A stretch of 64,000 nt of DNA from UBA1351 sp964627665. Its GTDB lineage: Bacteria > Bacillota > Clostridia > Lachnospirales > Vallitaleaceae. Both the position numbers and the translations under genes were made by a program. The notes below the pieces were generated by a model that saw nothing but the letters and a program-made list of their open reading frames with translations, did no database searches and was not told the origin of the DNA. The stretch spans positions 11,737 to 75,736 of the forward strand of contig CAZVKG010000010.1 in the NCBI GenBank assembly GCA_964627665.1. Reading direction: 5' to 3'. Below, one piece after another: positions 34,565-42,229 of the stretch (within the stretch, counting starts at the first letter, position 1; every line of letters starts with the position of its first letter).

Positions 34565-35107
34565 CTATTTATCATTTTGTTCTTTTATCATGCGAAAGTT
34601 AGGATAATAACTCAAAATCACTTTTCCGACTAAAGCTTCTTGCGAAATATATGGATTTCCCCAAAATCGTGAATCCTCACTTTCATTCCGATTATCGCCT
34701 AAGAAGAAATAATATCCTTTGGGAACCACATAGTTTCCATAATCTCTAGGTCGCATGGATTCCTTCAAATAGGGCTCATTAAGTAGAGCTCCATTGACAT
34801 AAACTTTACTATCACGTATAACCAGCTCATCACCCGGTAGGCCAATCAGTCGCTTCACATAATATTTTTCTTCCCCGTCTTGATCAAATTCAAAGACAAT
34901 GATGTCGCCTCGCTTTGGTTCATCAAATAGATAGGCTAAACGATTTGCAATCAATCGGTCTTTGACTCTCAGTGTACTTTCCATGGATTCAGAGGGAACA
35001 TATGCGTTCACAATCAATATATTGTTGACCACATAGGCAATCCCTAATGCCACGACAATCATTTTGCTCCAACTAATGACTTCCTCTTTTATCTTTGTCT
35101 TTTCCAT
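34565..35107 (-). CDS. lepB: Signal peptidase I
   Basis: Membrane serine protease removing Sec signal peptides. There is one N-terminal membrane segment (MIVVALGIAYVVNNILIVNA). The catalytic Ser is in VPSESMESTL near 38, and the catalytic Lys in YYVKRLIGLPGDEL near 80. The conserved GDNRNESEDSRFWG is near 135. The length of 180 is typical for Gram-positive SipS-type enzymes. I choose the ATG at 35107 (GGGAGA before it) over the in-frame ATG at 35122. The gene appears to stand alone. Confidence 0.96.
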   Translation of the reverse strand: MEKTKIKEEVISWSKMIVVALGIAYVVNNILIVNAYVPSESMESTLRVKDRLIANRLAYLFDEPKRGDIIVFEFDQDGEEKYYVKRLIGLPGDELVIRDSKVYVNGALLNEPYLKESMRPRDYGNYVVPKGYYFFLGDNRNESEDSRFWGNPYISQEALVGKVILSYYPNFRMIKEQNDK

Positions 35108-35219
35108 ATCGTATTCTCCCATTATTTAATGTCATCTTTTATACGACGGCATAACCGCATTAAATGTTCCATTATATATAACAAAATAATAAGAAAATTG
35201 TTACAGTAAAAACACATCT

Positions 35220-35783
35220 TTATTTTTTTATTTTATAAAAGCTAAAATTGGCCCATCGATACCATTCGATAATCGGCTCACCTTCCTTACTTTCTCCCTT
35301 AAATTCAATCTCATGGATATGGTCATGATTGTAGTCATTTAGTGTGATTGATTCCAATGTGTTGACCCCAATATAGGACCCGGTCCATTTTTTCACGAGT
35401 TGATTCTCTTCCCACGAAAAGAAGAATGGGCGCTTTGCCCATTCATAAAATTTTGTTTCTGTGATGGTTCCGACATATAGATCCATCTGCCCGTCACCAT
35501 CTATATCGCCCACATCAATTTCCCATGGATATACCTTGGAAAAGTCATTTTCATAGACAAAATATTTTTGCCCATTTTCAATGCGATATAAGCGAATCCA
35601 TTTACCCACATCTTGATTTAATTTTTGGCCGTTGGCATCTTCAATCGTCCATAAATAATGCTGACCATCCGTTGAAAAATACTGGGCCGAATCAATAATA
35701 TCTCGATCTTGATTGAGTATTGTAATTAATAGGATAAGCTCGACCAGTGCAAGGATATATAAAGCAAACTTAGTTATATGCAT
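35220..35783 (-). CDS. Membrane-anchored protein with FG-GAP/VCBS-like calcium motif
   Basis: About 187 residues. There is one N-terminal membrane segment (FALYILALVELILLITIL), then an exported beta-rich domain with the calcium-type loop DVGDIDGDGQMDLYVGT and a second, weaker one (LNDYNHDHIHEIEF). These resemble single repeats of integrin-like FG-GAP propellers. The ATG at 35783 lies inside the end of the DUF3160 lipoprotein gene (14-bp overlap), so it is coupled to it and may act with it at the cell surface. No specific function recognised. Confidence 0.65.
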   Translation of the reverse strand: MHITKFALYILALVELILLITILNQDRDIIDSAQYFSTDGQHYLWTIEDANGQKLNQDVGKWIRLYRIENGQKYFVYENDFSKVYPWEIDVGDIDGDGQMDLYVGTITETKFYEWAKRPFFFSWEENQLVKKWTGSYIGVNTLESITLNDYNHDHIHEIEFKGESKEGEPIIEWYRWANFSFYKIKK

Positions 35784-38031
35784 CCCAATCAACTTCTTTC
35801 GGTCTTATAAGAACGTTATTCTCTTCCGGTGATATATACGAAGTCATCCATGGCATCATTTCTAAAATATTCACTTGTTCACCGGTATACTGGCTATAAC
35901 TATAGTCAGCGTCGACTTCAACTTTTTCAATGCCAGCCATTGGTAACCACTCTTCTGTCGTCATGCGTTTTCCTGATATAAACTCAAAAAAGCTATACAC
36001 ACTTCCTTTGGTCAAGAGTTTTTCCCCGTTCACTTCCACAATCACATAGATTTCATAGGGCATACCTATGGCAATTTGCTCATAATACCCATCTGTGGTT
36101 CCTGCAATGTCTACAACCAAGGCCGAACTGTCTTCATCTTCAATCTCATAGCCTTCATTCCATAGCATGGCCATATAAGTAAAGTTTATGTTATCAATAA
36201 GTCCACCGATTCGACTTAAGTTTACAAATTCTTCATCGGTTAAATGTTGACCTTCTAATTCTTTAATTGAACAGGTGAGTAACACATCGAGCATTTCTCC
36301 CATGTCGACAATTGGACGCAAAACATCATCGAGGTCACTGCGGTCTTGCATCTTTTCTCTCAGATTACTTTCTGTTGTTTTGCTTAACCACAATAGCTTA
36401 GCATATAATTCAACGTTTGGCTCAACATAGTGTTTTGTAGGCACTTCAATATCTCCGCCCATTTCCGCCATGACTTGTTTCGAATATAAAATATTATCGT
36501 ATTTCAACTCTGTAAAACTTCCAAGGGCAGCTGACAAGCTTTTATGGGTCCATCCACGCGTTTGCATAAAGGGTGGCATATTTGAATCCTTTTCAAAACT
36601 TTTTGCTGCAGAATCAATGGACCACAACCAACCATGATACAAGTCTCTTTGATAAAAGCCATCATCTAAGTTGGCCACTCTTGTTTTTGCTAAGTTCATC
36701 TCTTCATCAAACTCGGGCCATTTTTCATTGGTCGGATAATATGTATATAGAATTTCTTCTGCTTGTTCATGTCCGAAAGCTGTCAATAAATCAAAGGATG
36801 ATGGTAGGGGACGCTTGAAGGGTTCAACGAGTGGTTGCATAATCGCAGCATCTAATGTAAACCGTTGTCCCATAAATTTAAATTGTTTTCCTGCTGTCGT
36901 TTGGCCTAAAATTTTGGCTACGATTTCCGGTTGACGTAACTTCAAAATCTCTTCTTCAAGTTTTGGATCATATTCCGAATCCACTAGCATCTGTATATTG
37001 GGATCTTCTCCATAGACAGATCGAATAAGGTCCACTAAATCTAAAATATGTAAATCATCCGATGTTCCTGAATATAAGCTCGTTAATTCATAGATTGTCA
37101 TCCAATCATCTAAATCTTTGGCGTCTTCGTCCATTAAAAGCGTGGTCATGATTAGTGCATGTCGTACTTGGTCTAAATGAACGACTTCTTCCGACTCCGA
37201 GCCTGTTGTTAACTTGAATCCTGTATAGCCATACCACATCATCCCTCGGAAGAATTTTTCCATATCTTCAGATAATGTATAGTGTCCGCGTACGGTAAAC
37301 TGTGTATAATCAATTTTTTGTCCGAAAATTTCAGATTCTTCGTAGCCTTCAGCGTTCATAATACGCTCTAGTTCAATCGACACTGTTTCCTTGATTTCAT
37401 TAGGAACTTCAACATTTTCTCCGAGCAGGGTGTCTGCAACAGCAAAATATGCGACAATTTTTCCTAAAGATTCTTTCATGGGTTCATCTGCTCTTTCGTA
37501 GGCATCTAATGACTTTGTCATCATGCTACTTGTCAGTGCTTGAAGCCTCGGTAAGTACTCTGTTAATTCAAAATATTTCATACTCTCTGCATAAAAAATA
37601 TGATACATATTTAATATGGCATCGGAAGTAATAAAAGTAGGTACATCATCATAGTCTGCCATCTCATATACTTGGTGCAATTTTAAGGGTGTCGATTGAC
37701 TCGGTTTTAAAACGACAAAACCATTGTCTTCCAACATATCTTCTTGACCTTTTGTAAATCCCGTAAATTGTTCTGCATTATCTAATGAGCTTAAATCAAA
37801 GGAATAGGGTTTTACATTTGGCGAATACGAGGGAAGTGTATACTCAATTTCAGATAGACTTAAGTCATAAGTAGGTTTCCAAGCTTCACTCACTTCTTCT
37901 TGATCTACATCTTGATCTGTATTTTGACCCACTTCCTGATCCTGATTGATAACTTCATTCGTATCATCACTTCTTTGACAACTGCTCAAAATAAGAATCA
38001 TCACCATAATAACTATACTCCAGCGCTTCAT
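35770..38031 (-). CDS. DUF3160 lipoprotein
   Basis: 753-residue exported protein. The lipoprotein signal peptide is MKRWSIVIMVMILILSSC with lipobox Cys 18. An acidic Asp/Gln linker runs to about 50. The DUF3160 domain has PTFITSDAILNMYHIFYAES near 135 and continues as mostly helical sequence with GWTHKSLSAALGSFTELKYD and KHYVEPNVELYAKL. I start at the ATG at 38031 (GAGGAGG before it) instead of the frame-start at 38046. Overlaps the small membrane protein behind it. Surface-located; function unknown. Confidence 0.8.
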   Translation of the reverse strand: MKRWSIVIMVMILILSSCQRSDDTNEVINQDQEVGQNTDQDVDQEEVSEAWKPTYDLSLSEIEYTLPSYSPNVKPYSFDLSSLDNAEQFTGFTKGQEDMLEDNGFVVLKPSQSTPLKLHQVYEMADYDDVPTFITSDAILNMYHIFYAESMKYFELTEYLPRLQALTSSMMTKSLDAYERADEPMKESLGKIVAYFAVADTLLGENVEVPNEIKETVSIELERIMNAEGYEESEIFGQKIDYTQFTVRGHYTLSEDMEKFFRGMMWYGYTGFKLTTGSESEEVVHLDQVRHALIMTTLLMDEDAKDLDDWMTIYELTSLYSGTSDDLHILDLVDLIRSVYGEDPNIQMLVDSEYDPKLEEEILKLRQPEIVAKILGQTTAGKQFKFMGQRFTLDAAIMQPLVEPFKRPLPSSFDLLTAFGHEQAEEILYTYYPTNEKWPEFDEEMNLAKTRVANLDDGFYQRDLYHGWLWSIDSAAKSFEKDSNMPPFMQTRGWTHKSLSAALGSFTELKYDNILYSKQVMAEMGGDIEVPTKHYVEPNVELYAKLLWLSKTTESNLREKMQDRSDLDDVLRPIVDMGEMLDVLLTCSIKELEGQHLTDEEFVNLSRIGGLIDNINFTYMAMLWNEGYEIEDEDSSALVVDIAGTTDGYYEQIAIGMPYEIYVIVEVNGEKLLTKGSVYSFFEFISGKRMTTEEWLPMAGIEKVEVDADYSYSQYTGEQVNILEMMPWMTSYISPEENNVLIRPKEVDWDAYN

Positions 38032-38064
38032 CGGCTTCCTCCTCAAATCCTTTACATCTAACGT

Positions 38065-38925
38065 TTACATTTCTCCTCTATATTTAACGAATGTGTTTTC
38101 ATCTAACTCCCGAAAGGCTAGTTCTAGTTCTTCTCGTGTATTCATAACAATCGGTCCACCCCAGGCAATAGGCTCATGAATCGGTTTTGCCATAAAGAGT
38201 AAAAAGCGAATGCTTTGATCTTTCGTATGCATTACAAAGCGATCTCCTTCTGAAAATAATACGGCTTGTTTTTCTTGAATGAGCTGTTCTTCATCCGTTC
38301 CAAATGTTCCGGCCCCTTCGACGATGTAAATAAATAGCTTTTCATCTTGTGGTGTCTCGTAAATCCATGTTTGGTTTGGTTGGACTTGAACATCAAGATA
38401 GGTTGCTTTAATAAATTTTCCTTCAAAGGCACCTTTTTGGTTTAAGTAGGTCCCGGATATAATACGCACTGTATGTCCATCACCTTTAAGAATGGGAACT
38501 TGATCTTGCTTGATATCACCGTATAAAGGGTTTGTCATCTTATCTTTTGCCGGAAGATTTAACCATAGTTGTGCTCCTAGCATACGCTTAGAAGCCTTTG
38601 GCATTTCCTGATGGATAATCCCTGATCCCGCCGTCATCCATTGGCATTCACCACTTAGAATACTTCCTTTGTTACCTAGGCTATCTCCATGTTCGATATC
38701 GCCTTCAATTAAATAGGTAATTGTCTCAATACCTCGATGCGGGTGCCAAGGAAAGCCTTTAATATAGTCTTCCGGATTTCTTGAGTCAAAAGCATCCAGC
38801 ATTAAAAAAGGATCATAATCTTTGGTATCATGATAACCTAAGACTCGAACAAGATGCACTCCTGCACCATCAACGGTTCTTTGACCTTGTGTTACTTTTT
38901 TTACACTTCGTATTTTTTGTGTCAT
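38065..38925 (-). CDS. Pirin family cupin protein
   Basis: 286-residue bicupin. The N-terminal pirin signature includes HPHRGIETITYLIEGDIEHG (the metal-binding His cluster) and SLGNKGSILSGECQWMTAGSG, then IIHQEMPK. The second cupin has GDRFVMHTKDQSIRFLLFMA and GGPIVMNTREELELAFREL. The start is the ATG at 38925 with GGAGG six bases before. Some pirins are quercetin dioxygenases; the physiological role is usually unclear. Divergent from the cobalamin-binding operon, with a shared intergenic region. Confidence 0.93.
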   Translation of the reverse strand: MTQKIRSVKKVTQGQRTVDGAGVHLVRVLGYHDTKDYDPFLMLDAFDSRNPEDYIKGFPWHPHRGIETITYLIEGDIEHGDSLGNKGSILSGECQWMTAGSGIIHQEMPKASKRMLGAQLWLNLPAKDKMTNPLYGDIKQDQVPILKGDGHTVRIISGTYLNQKGAFEGKFIKATYLDVQVQPNQTWIYETPQDEKLFIYIVEGAGTFGTDEEQLIQEKQAVLFSEGDRFVMHTKDQSIRFLLFMAKPIHEPIAWGGPIVMNTREELELAFRELDENTFVKYRGEM

Positions 38926-38963
38926 AACAACACCTCCTATCCTCATTATACGTGTTATTCCCC

Positions 38964-38992
38964 TTGTTGAAAAGTATAATTAAGAGTATAAT
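38964..38992 (+). promoter_or_regulatory. Sigma-A promoter of B12-protein/GGDEF operon
   Basis: TTGTTG (38964-38969), 17 bp, TATAAT (38987-38992), about 48 bp before the ATG at 39040. A TATAAT for the divergent pirin gene lies at 38950-38945 on the minus strand. Confidence 0.6.
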
Positions 38993-39039
38993 TATAAATA
39001 GCAAGCTTTACTATGTTAAGGTAATAAAGGGGGTATCTT

Positions 39040-40101
39040 ATGATAGCGCATAATAATCTAGGCACCGTTTTACGGGAAAATCGTGACTTCATCAGTTCCG
39101 ATGCCCTCAAGATGCAGTATGCACAAATGCCTGAACTTGAACCGTTTCGAACGCCTGAATTTGACGATAAATCCTTTCGCGACACTCGATATACCGTCTT
39201 ATATCTTGCCGACTCTATTACGGTAAACAGCCCCAAGCTTTTTAACAGTTATATCCGTTGGTTTATTGATATTCTAAACGGCCTACATTTACCACTATCC
39301 TATCTAGAAGTCAGTTTAACCTCAATCGCTTCGGTTGCTAAAACCTATGTGGATGCGAAATATGGGGAAACCATTGATGAATATATCCAACAAGGACTCT
39401 CGGTCATGCATGAAAATGGTCCTGTCCCCATGAATAGTAAATCCACTTTATTGACTTGTCATATGGAAAATTACTTAAATTTTTTACTCGAAGGAAATCG
39501 ACATGCCGCTAGCATGCTTATTGATGACCTTATCGACCAGCAATTTAGTGTCGAACAAATTTATGTAGATATTTTTCAAGAAAGTCAGTATAACCTTGGA
39601 AAACTATGGCAATCTAATCAGATTAGTGTTGCTGAAGAACATTATTGCACAGCTTCCACACAGCTAATCATGGGGCAACTATATCCTCTCATTTTTGCAA
39701 CACCTAAAAATGATCGGGTTTTTGTCGGTGCCTGTATTGGTGGCGAATTACATGAGCTAGGTATTCGCATGGTTTCCGATTTTTTTGAACTTGAAGGATG
39801 GAACTCCTATTATCTCGGTGCAAATACACCCTTGCGGGGAATCATCGATACCGTCGTTGCCAAAAAACCTGATGTCATCGGCTTATCGACAACAATGGGG
39901 TATCATATCTCTGATTTAATCAAAACTATTGATGCTATTCGAAAGAACCCCTCCTGTCAAACAGTTAAGATCCTTGTTGGTGGATATCCCTTTCTTACCG
40001 ATCCGGATTTATGGAAAGAAGTTGGCGCCGACGGTACTGCGTCTAATGCAATAAAAGCAATCGAACTAGGTAAACATCTAGTTCAGTTAGAGTCGAGGTG
40101 A
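39040..40101 (+). CDS. Cobalamin-binding protein with CarH-type photoreceptor motifs
   Basis: 353 residues. An N-terminal helical region (1-135) of unknown type is not a MerR helix-turn-helix. The four-helix B12-binding cap at about 140-220 carries W190-x9-E200-H201 (LWQSNQISVAEEHY). The Rossmann B12-binding domain at about 225-350 carries E236-x-H238-x-x-G241 (GELHELG), then GLSTTMGYHISDL and VGGYPF. Both motifs together are those of the adenosylcobalamin light sensors of the CarH family. H238 would be the lower axial ligand. ATG at 39040 with AAGGGGG. The GGDEF gene follows 4 bp on, so the pair probably links light or B12 to c-di-GMP. Confidence 0.85.
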   Translation: MIAHNNLGTVLRENRDFISSDALKMQYAQMPELEPFRTPEFDDKSFRDTRYTVLYLADSITVNSPKLFNSYIRWFIDILNGLHLPLSYLEVSLTSIASVAKTYVDAKYGETIDEYIQQGLSVMHENGPVPMNSKSTLLTCHMENYLNFLLEGNRHAASMLIDDLIDQQFSVEQIYVDIFQESQYNLGKLWQSNQISVAEEHYCTASTQLIMGQLYPLIFATPKNDRVFVGACIGGELHELGIRMVSDFFELEGWNSYYLGANTPLRGIIDTVVAKKPDVIGLSTTMGYHISDLIKTIDAIRKNPSCQTVKILVGGYPFLTDPDLWKEVGADGTASNAIKAIELGKHLVQLESR

Positions 40102-40105
40102 CACT

Positions 40106-41092
40106 ATGTCTCAACCCTTTCACCAAAGTGATATTTTTTTGATTTGTAATGAATCCGGAACTGTTCTCGAGATATATGAAACGAAATTTATAAAATCAAC
40201 TCCGTTTAAACTCCGACATAATCTTGCCGAGTCAATATCCGAAGATTCTTTGGAACATTTTTTTGATTTTTTACGTCAACTTCATTCTAACGGATTTTCA
40301 AATGATCATACCCTAACGTTTACATTTAATAATACAAACAAGTCCTACTTTATGTCTGGTATTGAGCGAAAAAACCGTATTTTTATTTTAACGACACCGA
40401 TTGATGATCCAAAGTTTCAATTGGATGAAGAACTGATGCGCATTAATAACGAGCAGACCAATCATTATCGTATGACCCTTAAGGAAAGTATGGTCAAACA
40501 TCGAGAATATGAACGCCTCGAAAATGAGCGTCTTGATGAAATCTCAAAGCTCAATAATGAACTCGTGAATTCACGGCGTGAACTCTCAAAAAAAAATCAA
40601 CAGTTAAACGCATTAAACGAAAAGCTAGAACGTCAAGCTATACATGATCCAATGACTGGTCTCTTAAATCGTCGCCAGCTCGTTGAACTCTTTACCGAGT
40701 CAAAAGAGCGAGCCAAGCGTATGAATATGAAACTCATAATAGCCAGCATTGATATTAACCATTTTAAACAAGTCAATGACCAGCTTGGTCATGCAGAAGG
40801 AGACCGTTTACTCATTTATTTTGCTGATTTGGCTCGACAAATGACCCGCCAAGGCTTTGACTATATTTTTCGTGTCGGCGGTGACGAGTTTCTATTTATT
40901 TTATTAGACTGCTCATTGGAAAATGCAAACGCTATTTATGACCGGATTAATGCATCTTTTATTTTAGAAAGCTCCATTGCTTCCTTAGCTTTTGGAGCAA
41001 TAGAAATTGATCCGACCGGAGCAACTACACTTGATGAATGTTTACATATTGCAGACGAACGCATGTATGCACACAAGAAAAAATTTCGTTAA
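40106..41092 (+). CDS. GGDEF protein, predicted diguanylate cyclase
   Basis: 328 residues, soluble. The N-terminal 105 residues are PAS-like (DIFLICNESGTVLEIYETKF). A coiled coil follows at about 130-178. The GGDEF domain begins at HDPMTGLLNRR, with metal-binding SIDINHFKQVNDQLGHAEGD and an intact RVGGDEFLF (GGDEF at 258-262). The usual RxxD inhibitory site is replaced by QGFD, so classic product inhibition may be missing. Ribosome site GAGGTG overlaps the stop of the cobalamin-binding protein gene. The coiled coil suggests that dimerisation by an input controls activity; the neighbour is the obvious input. Confidence 0.93.
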   Translation: MSQPFHQSDIFLICNESGTVLEIYETKFIKSTPFKLRHNLAESISEDSLEHFFDFLRQLHSNGFSNDHTLTFTFNNTNKSYFMSGIERKNRIFILTTPIDDPKFQLDEELMRINNEQTNHYRMTLKESMVKHREYERLENERLDEISKLNNELVNSRRELSKKNQQLNALNEKLERQAIHDPMTGLLNRRQLVELFTESKERAKRMNMKLIIASIDINHFKQVNDQLGHAEGDRLLIYFADLARQMTRQGFDYIFRVGGDEFLFILLDCSLENANAIYDRINASFILESSIASLAFGAIEIDPTGATTLDECLHIADERMYAHKKKFR

Positions 41093-41105
41093 TTTTTGAA
41101 AGTAT

Positions 41106-42227
41106 TTATAAAAAATACAAGCTTTCCGTCAATGCAAGTAGACCTAAGGATTGTCCATATGCCATTGGCGCAATAATAATATCCTTGTAATGTTGCGCAT
41201 CCATTCCTATACCTGTTCCTGCAGATACACCTGTAAGTGTCCCCGTTTCATCAACTGCATTTGCAATTCCCTCAATCGCTTTAAGGGCATGCTCTTGATA
41301 AGATATATCTAAATATCCACATCGAATACCTTGCAAAATCCCGGCAGCAATTCCTGCAGAACCGGAGACTTCTAAATAACTGGTCGGATCATCTAAGACG
41401 GTATGCCACAAACCGCTTGATGCATCTTGGAGTTTAATCAATTGATCGACTTGCGCTAGATAGGTATCTTGAATATATGTAACTATAGCTTGTGGCAGCG
41501 TATCTTTCGACACTTGCAAATATTCAATAATTCCAAAGGTAAACCAGGCATTGCCTCGTCCCCAATAGATTTCTCCGAAGTTGTCGTTTCGCAAAAAACT
41601 CCAGCCATGATAAAAGAGTCCTGTTTTCTTATCATATAAATACTTTATATGAATAAGTACTTGCTTTAAGGCCTCGTCGCGCCATTCTTTTCGATTATGT
41701 TTATGTCCCATTTTATTCAAAAAGAGAACAGCCATAAACAGTGTATCAATCCATAGTTCACCTTCATTAAGCCGAACCCCCATGCGATCACCAATTGCAC
41801 TGGTCACATGTTGGAATCCGCCTTCTTTCGTTTTTGGCAAATGTTCCATCAACCATTCTGCGCGTTGAACACATAGTTCGTCAAAGCCTTGGTCTCCTAT
41901 GCGTTTAGCAAGCTCTGTTAAGGTTAAGAAGGGGGCTGTTGTATTAATATTTTGTGAAGGTAGCCCTATGACAATGTTGTCCAGATACCACTGATTTAAA
42001 AAGCTGTCATAACGTTTATCATCAAAGTATTCTTGTAATTTTATCAACCCAAAGAGTCCAACACCTTGAGGCCAATCCCATTCTTTTATTCCAAAATCCC
42101 GTTCGATAAGCCCTTTTTTATGTTCATCTTCTGATGTTGTTTTATCCTTCTCATTATCTGCTTCACCGAGTGTCATTAATCGTTCAACAACCGCTTCAAT
42201 TTTTTCCATGATTTCTTGTTTATTCAT
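41106..42227 (-). CDS. GH105 unsaturated rhamnogalacturonyl/glucuronyl hydrolase
   Basis: Cytoplasmic (alpha/alpha)6-barrel enzyme that cleaves the 4,5-unsaturated uronic acid from lyase products. YesR/YteR-type features are WPQGVGLFGLIKLQEYFDD near 55, MGVRLNEGELWIDTLFMAVL near 150, LFYHGWSFLRNDNFGEIYWG and GRGNAWFTFGIIEYL near 205-235, and a C-terminal GTGIGMDAQHYKDIIIAPMAYGQ segment. The length of 373 is normal. It lies 2 bp after the GH106-like gene and is last in the rhamnogalacturonan operon. It acts downstream of the PL11 lyase. Confidence 0.92.
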   Translation of the reverse strand: MNKQEIMEKIEAVVERLMTLGEADNEKDKTTSEDEHKKGLIERDFGIKEWDWPQGVGLFGLIKLQEYFDDKRYDSFLNQWYLDNIVIGLPSQNINTTAPFLTLTELAKRIGDQGFDELCVQRAEWLMEHLPKTKEGGFQHVTSAIGDRMGVRLNEGELWIDTLFMAVLFLNKMGHKHNRKEWRDEALKQVLIHIKYLYDKKTGLFYHGWSFLRNDNFGEIYWGRGNAWFTFGIIEYLQVSKDTLPQAIVTYIQDTYLAQVDQLIKLQDASSGLWHTVLDDPTSYLEVSGSAGIAAGILQGIRCGYLDISYQEHALKAIEGIANAVDETGTLTGVSAGTGIGMDAQHYKDIIIAPMAYGQSLGLLALTESLYFL

Positions 42228-42229
42228 TA

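Noticed and set aside
41099..41125. Bidirectional terminator between GGDEF and GH105 genes
   Set aside because: The GTATTT/AAATAC stem is short and wholly A/T, and it overlaps the GH105 stop codon.
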